Below are positions 24,651-32,766 of a stretch of DNA of 64,000 bases, in pieces; position 1 is the first letter of the stretch, and each line of letters opens with the position of its first letter. The notes under the pieces are model-generated. The model saw only the letters and a list, made by a program, of their open reading frames with translations. It made no database searches and had not been told where the DNA came from. Made by a program: the position numbers and the translations under genes. Origin of the DNA: Aldehydirespirator sp965116665 (GTDB lineage: Bacteria; Actinomycetota; Acidimicrobiia; Acidimicrobiales; Aldehydirespiratoraceae); the NCBI GenBank assembly GCA_965116665.1, contig OZ220709.1:3224001-3288000 (forward strand), written 5' to 3'.

Positions 24651-26363
24651 ATGCGGACAACCCGTACAGTCATGTATGCTATGATTGGACTAGCATCGAA
24701 GATTCGGGTTCGCGGGAGCGGGTACGACTACCGGGACCTGGCCGGAGACGTTTACGGCGGCGTGATCTCCGCAGCAGCGATGCTGCCGCTGGCCCTCGCC
24801 TACGGGATGGCCTCGGGCCTCGGGGCGATCGCCGGCCTCTATGGGGCCATCGCGCTGGGCCTGTTGGCCGCGGTGGCCGGCGGCACCCGCACGATGATCT
24901 CGGGACCGACCGCCCCGATGGCGGTGACCGTGACGGTCGTCGTCGCCCACTACGCAGACGACCTCGCCGACGTGTTCACGATCGTCATGCTGGCGGGCCT
25001 GATACAGGTCGCGCTGGGCGTACTCAAGATCGGCCGGTTCGTGTCCTACACGCCGTACTCGGTGGTCTCCGGGTTCATGACCGGCGTGGGGGTCATCGTC
25101 ATACTGCTGCAGAGCAGGCCCTTCATCGGGCTGCCGGTCCTCGCGGAGGGGGGAGCGATCAGCACGATGAGTTCGTGGCGCGAAGCCGTCAACGAGATCG
25201 ACTTTGCGGCGCTCGCGGTCGCGGCGACCACGCTGTTGTTGGCCGCGGCCTGGCCCCGCGCGCTGCGGGCCTACGTGCCCTCGGTCGTCGCTGCGCTGGT
25301 CGTGGGAACCGCGCTGAGCGCCCTGTGGCTCAACGACATCCCGCTCATCGGCGACGTCCCGGAGGGACTGCCCGTGCTGCGAGCGCCGGATCTGTCGCTG
25401 AGCTTCCTGATCGATGCGATGCAGCCGGCGGCCACCATCGCGCTGATCGGCTCGATAGACACGCTGTTGACGGCGGTGGTGGCGCGATCGATGACAGGCC
25501 AGCGGAACAACCCGGACCGCGACCTATTGGGCCAAGGGCTCGGAACCCTGGCCACAGGGATTCTCGGCGGGCTGCCCGGCGGGGCCTCCGTCTGCACCAT
25601 CGGCAACATCCGGGCCGGAGCGCGGTCGAGGGTCTCGGGCGTGCTGTGCGCGCTGATCCTGCTGGCCCTGGTCCTCGGGCTGGGCGAGTATGCCGAGTCG
25701 ATCCCCCATGCGGTGCTCGCCGGCATTCTCATAAAGATCGGCTGGGACTTCGTCGACTGGCGTTTCATGACGCGGATCCACCGGGTCCAGCGGGAGCATC
25801 TAGTCATCATGATGGTCACGCTGGTGCTGACGGTCTTCTTCGACTTGATCACCGCGCTATCGCTGGGCCTGATCGTCGCGGCGCTCTCCAGCGCCCGGCA
25901 GTTCGAGCGTCTCCAGCTCGACAGCGTCGTGTCGACGCCGTTGCTCGACCGGACCCTCCTCGACGCTGCGTCCCCGGCTGCGGATGACGCCGATCCGTTC
26001 CGGGCTCGTGTCGGCATGGTGTCGCTCAGGGGGAGCTTCACCGTCGCGTCCTCGCAGAGGCTGATGGACACCATCGGTGCCGACATCGAGGAACACGAGG
26101 TCGTCATCCTGGATTTCACGAGCACGAATTACCTGGACGACAGTGCAGCGTTGGTGGTGGAACACATGGTGGAGACGGCCGCCGGCCAAGACACCCACGC
26201 GCTCGTGGTCGGCCTCACAGGCCAGCCGCAGGAATGCCTGCAGGGGCTGGGAGCGCTCCAGATCGTGCCTGAGGAGAACTCCGTCGACAGCCTCGAGGAG
26301 GCCCGGCAGTTGGCCGCGGTCCTCCTGGAACGCCCCGTACCGACCCGTCCATTAGAAGCCTGA
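24651..26363 (+). CDS. SulP-family anion transporter with STAS domain
   Basis: A 570-aa SulP/SLC26-type permease. Ten or more membrane segments (about residues 30-425) carry family marks: DVYGGVISAAAMLPLALAYG, GGTRTMISGPTAPMAV, SYTPYSVVSGFMTGVG and TGILGGLPGGASV. Residues about 450-555 form a cytoplasmic STAS domain (VVILDFTSTNYLDDSAALVV). Substrates in the family include sulfate, bicarbonate and dicarboxylates. ATG 24651 is one of three possible starts (also 24672, 24681), none with a clear ribosome site. No adjacent carbonic anhydrase or sulfate-assimilation gene helps to choose a substrate. Confidence 0.92.
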   Translation: MRTTRTVMYAMIGLASKIRVRGSGYDYRDLAGDVYGGVISAAAMLPLALAYGMASGLGAIAGLYGAIALGLLAAVAGGTRTMISGPTAPMAVTVTVVVAHYADDLADVFTIVMLAGLIQVALGVLKIGRFVSYTPYSVVSGFMTGVGVIVILLQSRPFIGLPVLAEGGAISTMSSWREAVNEIDFAALAVAATTLLLAAAWPRALRAYVPSVVAALVVGTALSALWLNDIPLIGDVPEGLPVLRAPDLSLSFLIDAMQPAATIALIGSIDTLLTAVVARSMTGQRNNPDRDLLGQGLGTLATGILGGLPGGASVCTIGNIRAGARSRVSGVLCALILLALVLGLGEYAESIPHAVLAGILIKIGWDFVDWRFMTRIHRVQREHLVIMMVTLVLTVFFDLITALSLGLIVAALSSARQFERLQLDSVVSTPLLDRTLLDAASPAADDADPFRARVGMVSLRGSFTVASSQRLMDTIGADIEEHEVVILDFTSTNYLDDSAALVVEHMVETAAGQDTHALVVGLTGQPQECLQGLGALQIVPEENSVDSLEEARQLAAVLLERPVPTRPLEA

Positions 26364-26431
26364 CGGACGTTCCATTGGGACATCCTGCGACAACGACCGG
26401 ACCCGAGGACGCGAGCGCGGCCGAGCGTTAG

Positions 26432-27142
26432 TCAGCGAACGGAGAGGGCATCGCCTAACTCGTCCACGGTGTCGACAGTCGTGTCAGCTTGGCGTGCTCG
26501 CCGCAGTTGCTCTTCCTGCTCCACAAGCCCATTGCTGCGATCAAAGACGTTGCAATGCACGACGTAGCCGAATCCTGCCCGTCGCGCCCCCGCAAGCTCA
26601 TCGGAAGATCCATTCCCGACATAGACCGATTCGCCAGGCTCAATCCGGAGTTGCTCGGCCATCCACCGGTACGGCCTCAAGTCGGGCTTCATCGCTCCGA
26701 TGTCGCAGGATCGCCCGAACACGGTGACGTGACGCGCCAGCGGCGACTCGGCCCAGCATCGAACTTCCCGCTCATGGCAGTTGCTCAGCACGCCGATCGG
26801 TCGCCGACGCGCCAGCTTGGCCACCAACTCGACGATTCTCGGCTCTGGGGCACGCAGCGCCTCGTCCTGGCATATACCGAGAATCTCGTCGACACTCGCC
26901 CGCTCGTCTGCAGTGAGCGGCTCGCGTTCCGTCTCGCAGAACCGCTCCACCAACGCAACGAGGTCGATCGGCGTCGTCTCTCGCTCAACATAGGTCGCGG
27001 ACCAGAACCCGCAGAACCTGCCGCGATCCAACCCGCAAACGTCGGCGACAGCCTCCACCCGTCGGAACCCGGGCAAGCGAAACTGCTCTGGATCGACCAG
27101 CGTATGGAACAGATCAAAGACGAAAGCTCCCCTACCAGTCAT
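26432..27142 (-). CDS. HAD-superfamily hydrolase
   Basis: A 236-aa haloacid dehalogenase-like hydrolase. Motif I is FVFDLFHTLVD, with the nucleophilic Asp but Phe where phosphatases have their second Asp; the second position is also non-acidic in true haloacid dehalogenases. Motif II is VLSNC, motif III lysine lies in GAMKPDLRPY, and motif IV is VGNGSSDELAGAR. The cap domain (residues 20-100) is helical. It may therefore be a dehalogenase-type rather than phosphatase-type enzyme. ATG 27142 is preceded by a possible TTG start. It is divergent from the alpha/beta hydrolase gene. Confidence 0.82.
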   Translation of the reverse strand: MTGRGAFVFDLFHTLVDPEQFRLPGFRRVEAVADVCGLDRGRFCGFWSATYVERETTPIDLVALVERFCETEREPLTADERASVDEILGICQDEALRAPEPRIVELVAKLARRRPIGVLSNCHEREVRCWAESPLARHVTVFGRSCDIGAMKPDLRPYRWMAEQLRIEPGESVYVGNGSSDELAGARRAGFGYVVHCNVFDRSNGLVEQEEQLRRARQADTTVDTVDELGDALSVR

Positions 27143-27431
27143 CAACCCAGTGTGCCCAAACTCGACGACCCCGCAGGAGCATGCAGCGAACTACTTGAGT
27201 CCCGAACACGATCGGGGAGTCCGGCTCCACGGGAAGGGAGCCATTTGGCAAGCCAGCTAGAGCTTCGCCACGATCTTCTCAAGCGTGTTCCAGTTACGGG
27301 CGGTGGCAATCACGCCTAAGTGCACATCCCACGTAAGCCAAGGTCAAACCGAAGTAGTGGACACCCTGCCGTCATACGCTTGGGCGCAGCGAGGCCGTGC
27401 CGCGCGTGATTCGAGCGTCTAGGAGGCAGCA
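27143..27431. other. Gap with a possible coding tail
   Basis: A 289-bp gap between divergent genes. On the minus strand 27325-27257 reads as a short frame ending HLGVIATARNWNTLEKIVAK and a TAG stop, which looks like the last residues of a lost protein, but I cannot name it. An AGGAGG ribosome site for the next gene lies at its right end. Nothing else is supported here. Confidence 0.25.
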
Positions 27432-28277
27432 GTGCAGCTAGAAGGACCATCGTCGGCTGGCCTGATGTACTCCGACACTGGCGGCGACGGGCCAGCGGTC
27501 GTGTTGCTGCACGGGGTGCTGATGGGCGGCAGCCTGTGGGACGGTGTCGTCAGCAAGCTGCGCGACCGCTACCGCTGCATCGTTCCCGAGTTGCCGTTCG
27601 GCGCCCACCGCACCCCGATGCCCGAAGGCGCCGACCTGACGCTGGGATCCCTCGCCCGCATGATTGCGGACTTCCTCGTCGAGCTGGACCTGCGCGACGT
27701 CACGCTCGTCTGCAATGACTGGGGCGGAGCCCAGCTCGTGATCGCCCCCGGCGGCTCACAGCGGGTCGCCAACCTCGTTCTCGTGTCCTGCGAGGCATTT
27801 GACAACTACCCGCCCGGGCTGCCCGGACGGCTGCTGTGCCTCAACGCGTCGCTGCCCGGCGGCACCTTCATCACCTCACAGCTGCTGCGTCCCCGCCTGC
27901 TACGGCACCTGCCAGTCACTTTCGGAGCGCTGTCCAACAGACGCGTTCCCAACGACCAGTTCATGAGCTGGATAGAGCCACTGAGACGCGACCGGAGGAT
28001 CCGCCGCGACTTCGACAAGTACGCGCGCAGTGTTCCCAACAAGACGCAACTACTCGAATGGGCCGACGAGCAGCGCGCCTTCGCCGGCCCCGTGCTCGTC
28101 GTGTGGGCCCGAGACGACAAGCTCATGCCACCCGAGCACGCTCGGCGTCTATCCGAACACTTCGCCAACGCCGAGTTGGTGTGGGTCGACGACAGCCGCA
28201 CCCTCATCCCGATCGACCAGCACGAGACCCTCGCCTCCCACCTCGAAGACTTCCTCGCTCGACACACGCCAGCGTGA
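27432..28277 (+). CDS. Alpha/beta hydrolase (epoxide hydrolase/haloalkane dehalogenase-like)
   Basis: A 281-aa alpha/beta-hydrolase. The oxyanion segment is LLHGVLMGGSLW, and the nucleophile elbow is LVCNDWGGAQ with Asp96 in place of Ser, as in epoxide hydrolases and haloalkane dehalogenases. The base is probably H264 (IPIDQHETLASHLEDFL) and an acid lies in VVWARDDKLMPPEH. GTG 27432 has AGGAGG eight bases upstream. A divergent HAD hydrolase of dehalogenase-like motif lies next to it, so a dehalogenation or detoxification role for the pair is possible but unproven. Confidence 0.85.
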   Translation: MQLEGPSSAGLMYSDTGGDGPAVVLLHGVLMGGSLWDGVVSKLRDRYRCIVPELPFGAHRTPMPEGADLTLGSLARMIADFLVELDLRDVTLVCNDWGGAQLVIAPGGSQRVANLVLVSCEAFDNYPPGLPGRLLCLNASLPGGTFITSQLLRPRLLRHLPVTFGALSNRRVPNDQFMSWIEPLRRDRRIRRDFDKYARSVPNKTQLLEWADEQRAFAGPVLVVWARDDKLMPPEHARRLSEHFANAELVWVDDSRTLIPIDQHETLASHLEDFLARHTPA

Positions 28278-28400
28278 CCAATAGCCGCTGGTCGCCTCAC
28301 CTAGATGCGGCAGCTAGGGATATTGCCCCTCATGACATTGCCGCAGGCCCGCCAATATGATCAGGACACAACACCCTGAGCGCTTCGCCGCTCAGAACCC

Positions 28401-28425
28401 GGGGCCCCTCCTCACGAGGGGCCCC
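28401..28425 (+). terminator. Strong GC hairpin terminator
   Basis: GGGGCCCCTC and GAGGGGCCCC are perfect 10-bp arms around CTCAC, about 125 bp after the alpha/beta hydrolase stop. A weak T-rich tract (TGTCATTGTGT) follows. It probably stops transcription before the vsr gene. Confidence 0.6.
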
Positions 28426-28487
28426 TGTCATTGTGTCCTCAATAGCTGGATCCTCCCGGGCCGGAGCCACCCGCTACGGTCATTCAG

Positions 28488-28952
28488 GTGGCCGGGGGCT
28501 CTGGGAGCGGGTCTTGGGCTTCGTCGCCTGGCAACCGCAAGTCGATGCAGGGCAACCGGAGCCGCGATACCAAGCCCGAGTTGGCTGTGCGGTCAGCGGT
28601 GCATCGACGAGGCATCCGCTTCAGGGTGTCGATCCGTCCCCAGCCGGAGTTCCCCCGTACGGCCGACCTGGTCCTGCGCAAGAGCAGAATCGCCGTGTTC
28701 GTCGACGGCTGCTACTGGCACGGCTGTCCCGACCACGGCACGCAGCCCGCCACCAACCGCGAGTACTGGGCCAACAAGATCGCCCGCAACAAGGAACGAG
28801 ATGCCGAGACCACCGACTACCTCCAACAGGCCGGATGGACGGTACTGCGGGTCTGGGAGCACGAGGACCCCGAGTCGGTGGCCAACAGAGTGCAGGAGCT
28901 AGTCCTCACAGCTCTCCGGCGGAGAGGCGACAACAGACGACGCGACCCGTGA
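28488..28952 (+). CDS. vsr: Very-short-patch repair (Vsr) endonuclease
   Basis: A 154-aa Vsr-family nickase that cuts at T:G mismatches arising from deamination of 5-methylcytosine. Marks are SMQGNRSRDTKPELAVRSAV (residues 19-38), FRTADLVLRKSRIAVFVDGCYWHGCP in adapted form with the D and C/H positions, and WTVLRVWEHED. GTG 28488 gives the usual N-terminal SWASSPGNRKS; ATG 28545 would remove it. It is convergent with a restriction/C5-methyltransferase pair whose methylation it presumably repairs. Confidence 0.92.
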   Translation: MAGGSGSGSWASSPGNRKSMQGNRSRDTKPELAVRSAVHRRGIRFRVSIRPQPEFPRTADLVLRKSRIAVFVDGCYWHGCPDHGTQPATNREYWANKIARNKERDAETTDYLQQAGWTVLRVWEHEDPESVANRVQELVLTALRRRGDNRRRDP

Positions 28953-28986
28953 AGTGCCGGCGTCCTCGCCGTGGTCACACCTACTG

Positions 28987-30156
28987 CTAGGCCTCGCGCT
29001 TGAGCAGGTCGTCGAGGGAATCGACCCAGGTCTCGTCGATTCGCTGGATGGCGCCGATCTTTGTGCTGTCCTTGGTCCACGGTGTGAGGTCGCGGCCCCA
29101 CTTGAACTTGAACGTCCATCTCTTGGTGACCGGGAACATGCACGCTGCAACGATGTCGAAAGCGTCGTAGCCGTACTTCCTTCCTGCACCCGAATCGCGT
29201 GTCTTCTGGCTCTCGACTTTGGCGTCGCCATCTTTGTAGGTCTCGCTGAGAGCGTTCTTGCACTCGATCGTTAATTCGCGTCCGTTGTCGAGCCAGATCC
29301 GGAAGTCGGGCATGCCGTCCTGGTCGATCGCTTCGTAGCTGGCGACGCAGGGATCGCCGTCGAGGCGGTTGCCCAAGTGGTGTTCTGCAACGCTCCCCCG
29401 CACCGCGACGCCGAGGCGGAAGTTCGACTCGATGATGTCGAGGATGGTGGCTGCGCTGACACCGTAGAGATTCTCAAGGTCGTGTCGACCGATCTTGCCG
29501 TCAACGAAGTGCTCAGCGAGACTGAGGCGCAGACCCGTGTCAAAGCCGAGGCTCGTTGCGAGTGCCTCGAAGCGGGCGTAGTCGAGCAAGCGGTCAGGAC
29601 GGAAGCCGACCATGGACTCAAGGCCTTCCCAGCCCTCGCCCTGGGGCGTGCGCGGTCTTGTCTTCTCCCTGGCCCACCGGGCCCAGCCCGTGGCTCTCAC
29701 TGCTTCGGCGTTCGTGTCCCGGTAGTAGCCCGAGATTCCCATCGGGAGCTGCGCGTAGACGAGCGGATCCAGACCGACGACGATGCCCGTCTCGGGGTCG
29801 ACGGCGAGTATCAGAGTGATGTCGACGCCAGCGGGATCGTGGCCGACCGGGTTCGGTTCGAGGCGAACTCGTTCCGGGTCGCCGTATCGGATCTGGAAGC
29901 GGTGCTCTGTCGATGGTCGGTTTCGGGTGGCTCGTCTCGTCGTGGTGAACGGGTAGACAAGAAGGCCATACCGGTGGTTGTCCCCGTCCTCGGCACCTAT
30001 GAAGATGGGCGCCAGCTTCCTAGCCGGGAAGGAGCATGAGACCACTCGTCCGCCCCCGTCCTCGATGCCTCTGAGCAGCAGGTCTACGACGGGCGTGCGG
30101 GACTTGGAGATGCGGTACAGCTTCGGGATGTAGCTGCGGCCGGCAAGCTCCGCCAT
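28987..30156 (-). CDS. PD-(D/E)xK restriction endonuclease (type II, predicted)
   Basis: A 389-aa protein without a family name I recognise by sight. Residues 283-300 contain a PD-(D/E)xK nuclease motif: P283-D284, a strand, then E298-C-K300 (LTIECKNA). The N-terminal half is probably a recognition domain. It starts (ATG 30156, GAGGAG upstream) 24 bp after the stop of a C5-cytosine methyltransferase gene, so it is most simply the cognate type II restriction enzyme. The recognition site is unknown. The last codons are convergent with vsr. Confidence 0.75.
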   Translation of the reverse strand: MAELAGRSYIPKLYRISKSRTPVVDLLLRGIEDGGGRVVSCSFPARKLAPIFIGAEDGDNHRYGLLVYPFTTTRRATRNRPSTEHRFQIRYGDPERVRLEPNPVGHDPAGVDITLILAVDPETGIVVGLDPLVYAQLPMGISGYYRDTNAEAVRATGWARWAREKTRPRTPQGEGWEGLESMVGFRPDRLLDYARFEALATSLGFDTGLRLSLAEHFVDGKIGRHDLENLYGVSAATILDIIESNFRLGVAVRGSVAEHHLGNRLDGDPCVASYEAIDQDGMPDFRIWLDNGRELTIECKNALSETYKDGDAKVESQKTRDSGAGRKYGYDAFDIVAACMFPVTKRWTFKFKWGRDLTPWTKDSTKIGAIQRIDETWVDSLDDLLKREA

Positions 30157-30180
30157 GGCCCGCTCCTCAGTGCTGCCGCG

Positions 30181-31284
30181 TCAGCGCGCGGCCGATACGG
30201 CTCGAGCGACTCGCTCAGCGAACAGGGGAGGCACTGAGTTCCCGATCTGAGCCTGCACTGATGCTCGCTTGCCCACGAACGCGAAGTCGTCCGGGAACGT
30301 GAAGAGCCTCCGGAGCTCTGGTACGCGCAGGCGGCGGTTGTCCCAGTGGAACGGACCGACGTTGGGCCCGGGCTGGGCCTGGATCGTCGGTGACGGCCTG
30401 CGGGGATCGAGCTTCAACAGGAATGACCAATACCGGGACCGCCACTCGAACATCGGGTCGGGGTGACCGCGCTTCTCGGTGAAGAAAAGGTAGTTGTCGC
30501 CGGGCGGGATCTCGGGCAGGAGGTGGCCCCAGCGCCCCCGCACGACCTCCTCGGGCTCGGGTTCGGTGATCAGCCCTGCGAGCGCCTCGCCGGCGGTGAC
30601 GTGGGGCAGCGGGCCACCGGTCGTAGTTCGTCGTTCCCATGGTCCGTGATGAGTCGGGTCCGGCAGATCAGGCAGTGTGTCTCGCTTGCGGCAGCCCACG
30701 ACGCACAGCCGGGGCCGGGCCTGGGGCACCCCGTAGTCGGCCGTGTTGAGCACCTGCCACCTTAAGCGGTACCCCGCAGCCTCGATCTCGGCCAGCAGGC
30801 GGGTGAACGCCGGCCGGCTCGCCTTGTTGTTGAAGGTCAGCGCGTACACGTTCTCAAGGATGAAGTGCCGGGGCCTCGCCTCGGCGAGCACACGGGTATA
30901 GGCCTGCAGCAGACTCGCTGCGGGGTCGACGCCGTCGCGCTTCCAGTCGAGCCAGAATCCCGACTTGGAGAACGCAACGCACGGTGGCCCGCCCACGAGC
31001 AGGTCGGGCCTCTCCCGGCTCGACAGGCCTGCCGCTCGGAGGATGTCCCGCGTCGTCAGGCCTTCATCGGCGCCGGTGGCGAGCGGGTAGAGGTCGGCCC
31101 GAACCACCTCTCGCAAACCTGGGAAGTGGGTCGGGGCGTTCTTCTCCATGGTGTCGGAGGCATCGTCGTCCCATTCCACCGCGGCCAGGATGGAGAACCC
31201 CGCGGACTCGACTCCTAGGTCGAGGCCCCCGGCGCCAGAGAAGAGCGAGATCGCGGAGCCAACCGTCACACCCTCAGTTTGCAC
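30181..31284 (-). CDS. DNA (cytosine-5-)-methyltransferase
   Basis: A 367-aa C5 methyltransferase. Motif I is SLFSGAGGLDLGVE (residues 13-26), motif IV is VGGPPCVAFSKSG with nucleophile C102, motif VI is ILENV (E144), motif VIII is QARPRLCVVG, and motif X is QIGNSVPPLFAERVA. The variable target region lies about 200-310. GTG 31284 is taken as a likely start; GTG 31269 and a far upstream GTG at 31404 are possible, but residues before 31284 show no conserved sequence. It lies upstream of its predicted restriction partner and near vsr. Confidence 0.93.
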   Translation of the reverse strand: MQTEGVTVGSAISLFSGAGGLDLGVESAGFSILAAVEWDDDASDTMEKNAPTHFPGLREVVRADLYPLATGADEGLTTRDILRAAGLSSRERPDLLVGGPPCVAFSKSGFWLDWKRDGVDPAASLLQAYTRVLAEARPRHFILENVYALTFNNKASRPAFTRLLAEIEAAGYRLRWQVLNTADYGVPQARPRLCVVGCRKRDTLPDLPDPTHHGPWERRTTTGGPLPHVTAGEALAGLITEPEPEEVVRGRWGHLLPEIPPGDNYLFFTEKRGHPDPMFEWRSRYWSFLLKLDPRRPSPTIQAQPGPNVGPFHWDNRRLRVPELRRLFTFPDDFAFVGKRASVQAQIGNSVPPLFAERVARAVSAAR

Positions 31285-31641
31285 TCCGCGGTCGGTCTGG
31301 ACGCGCACCCTCTGCCCATCCCCAAGACGCAACTGCACGCCTCGCGCCCGCCGATCACTCCCAACAGGATCCACGCCAAGAAGCACACAGCAGAGGTGTG
31401 ACACTCATACTGATGGTGCCTCGTCGCCTGGGCGGCGACCAGGCCGCCACAAGTGAAGAAGGCTCAGCACCACCAGACGTGGACCATCGCGGTGTAACAC
31501 AGCTACCGGAGCCAACGCGTCAAGCATCTACCGGGACAGCACACACCGTTTCCGGGACCGCATATTAGAAAATCCATTAGAAGATCGGCTCTAGCGCGAT
31601 GAAGCCCAGACCAGTGCATGTGCTCTGACCTGAGCTTTCTT

Positions 31642-31718
<77 letters not shown>

Positions 31719-31778
31719 GCCCAACTCTACCGGCCGGCCCTGGAGGCCCGCAACGCCTCCGAGCGTCCGGCCGGGGGC

Positions 31779-32549
31779 TTACTTCGGGGGCAGGCGGATG
31801 CCGGCGTCGACCCGTATGGTCTCGCCGTTCATGTAGTCGTTGGTGAGGAGCTCCATCACCATCGAGGCCAGCTCGTCGGCGGTGCCCAGCCGCTTGGGGA
31901 ACAGCACGCCCTCCGCCAGCCGGGCCTTGAAGCTCTCGGCCGCCTCCCCCGTTCCGTAGATCGGCGTGTTGATGATCCCGGGCGCGATGGTGTTGATCCG
32001 CACGCCCAACGGCACCAGGTCACGGGCGATCGGCAACGTCATGCCTACCACCCCGCCCTTGGAGGCCGAGTAGGCGTTCTGGCCGGTCTGCCCGTCGAAC
32101 GCCGCCACCGAGGCCATGTTGACGATCGCCCCCCTCTGGCCGTCGTCGTCCACCGGCTCGGTGCGGGCCATGGCTGCGGCCGCGAGCCGGATGCAGTTGA
32201 ACGTGCCGATGAGGTTCGTGGCCACCACCCGCCGGAACCGCTCCAGCGCCATGGGCTGGCCGTGGCGGTCCACTGTGCGAACCGCGGAGGCGATCCCCGC
32301 CGAGTTGATGAGCGCCCGCAGCGGACCGAGCGCGCCGGCGGCCTCCACCGCGGCCGCGACCGGCTCCTCCTCGGCCACGTCTCCCTCCACGAACACCCCG
32401 TCCACCTCGGCCGCGGCTTCGGAACCCTTGGCCCCCTGGATGTCGAGGATCACGCAGCGGGCTCCCAGGCCGGCCAACCGGCGAGCGCAGGCCCGGCCGA
32501 TGCCCGAGGCACCCCCGGTGACGATGGCCGCAGCCTTTGCCAGATTCAT
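31779..32549 (-). CDS. Short-chain dehydrogenase/reductase
   Basis: A 256-aa classical SDR. It has TGGASGIGRACARRL (NAD(P) loop, residues 11-25), INSAGIA, a catalytic Ser in VNMASVAAF, and YSASK (Tyr-x-x-x-Lys). After it comes GVRINTIAPGIINTP. The overall pattern resembles 3-hydroxyacyl-CoA dehydrogenases of the 17-beta-HSD10 type. The aspartate after strand 2 (ILDIQGAK) favours NAD. It begins at ATG 32549 and stands alone between the tRNA and the permease. Confidence 0.88.
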   Translation of the reverse strand: MNLAKAAAIVTGGASGIGRACARRLAGLGARCVILDIQGAKGSEAAAEVDGVFVEGDVAEEEPVAAAVEAAGALGPLRALINSAGIASAVRTVDRHGQPMALERFRRVVATNLIGTFNCIRLAAAAMARTEPVDDDGQRGAIVNMASVAAFDGQTGQNAYSASKGGVVGMTLPIARDLVPLGVRINTIAPGIINTPIYGTGEAAESFKARLAEGVLFPKRLGTADELASMVMELLTNDYMNGETIRVDAGIRLPPK

Positions 32550-32703
32550 GTCGATCTCCCTCGTCTCAGACCCGGTCCGTGCTTCGGACCCGGCCCAACC
32601 CGCTCACGTTACGGCACACAGCCCGCCCGGTCAGGCCTGACAGCACAGACGCGAGCCACAGACCCCGGCGTGCAAGCCCGACCGGAGACAGGCCCGAACC
32701 GCA

Positions 32704-32750
32704 TTCTTGATGTAGTTGTGCGCCTCACAGAGGGACAACTACATCAAGAA
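32704..32750. terminator. 16-bp perfect inverted repeat at the end of the permease gene
   Basis: TTCTTGATGTAGTTGT (32704-32719) and ACAACTACATCAAGAA (32735-32750) are perfect arms around a 15-bp loop, 16 bp beyond the permease stop. It lacks a T tract. The arms are AT-rich against the surrounding sequence, unlike a typical actinobacterial terminator. It could equally be an operator or the footprint of a mobile element. Confidence 0.5.
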
Positions 32751-32766
32751 CGAACAGGCGAACCGG

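Noticed and set aside
28357..28902. Frames overlapping the vsr gene
   Set aside because: Vsr motifs lie only in the 28488-28952 frame; the others are low-complexity shadows.
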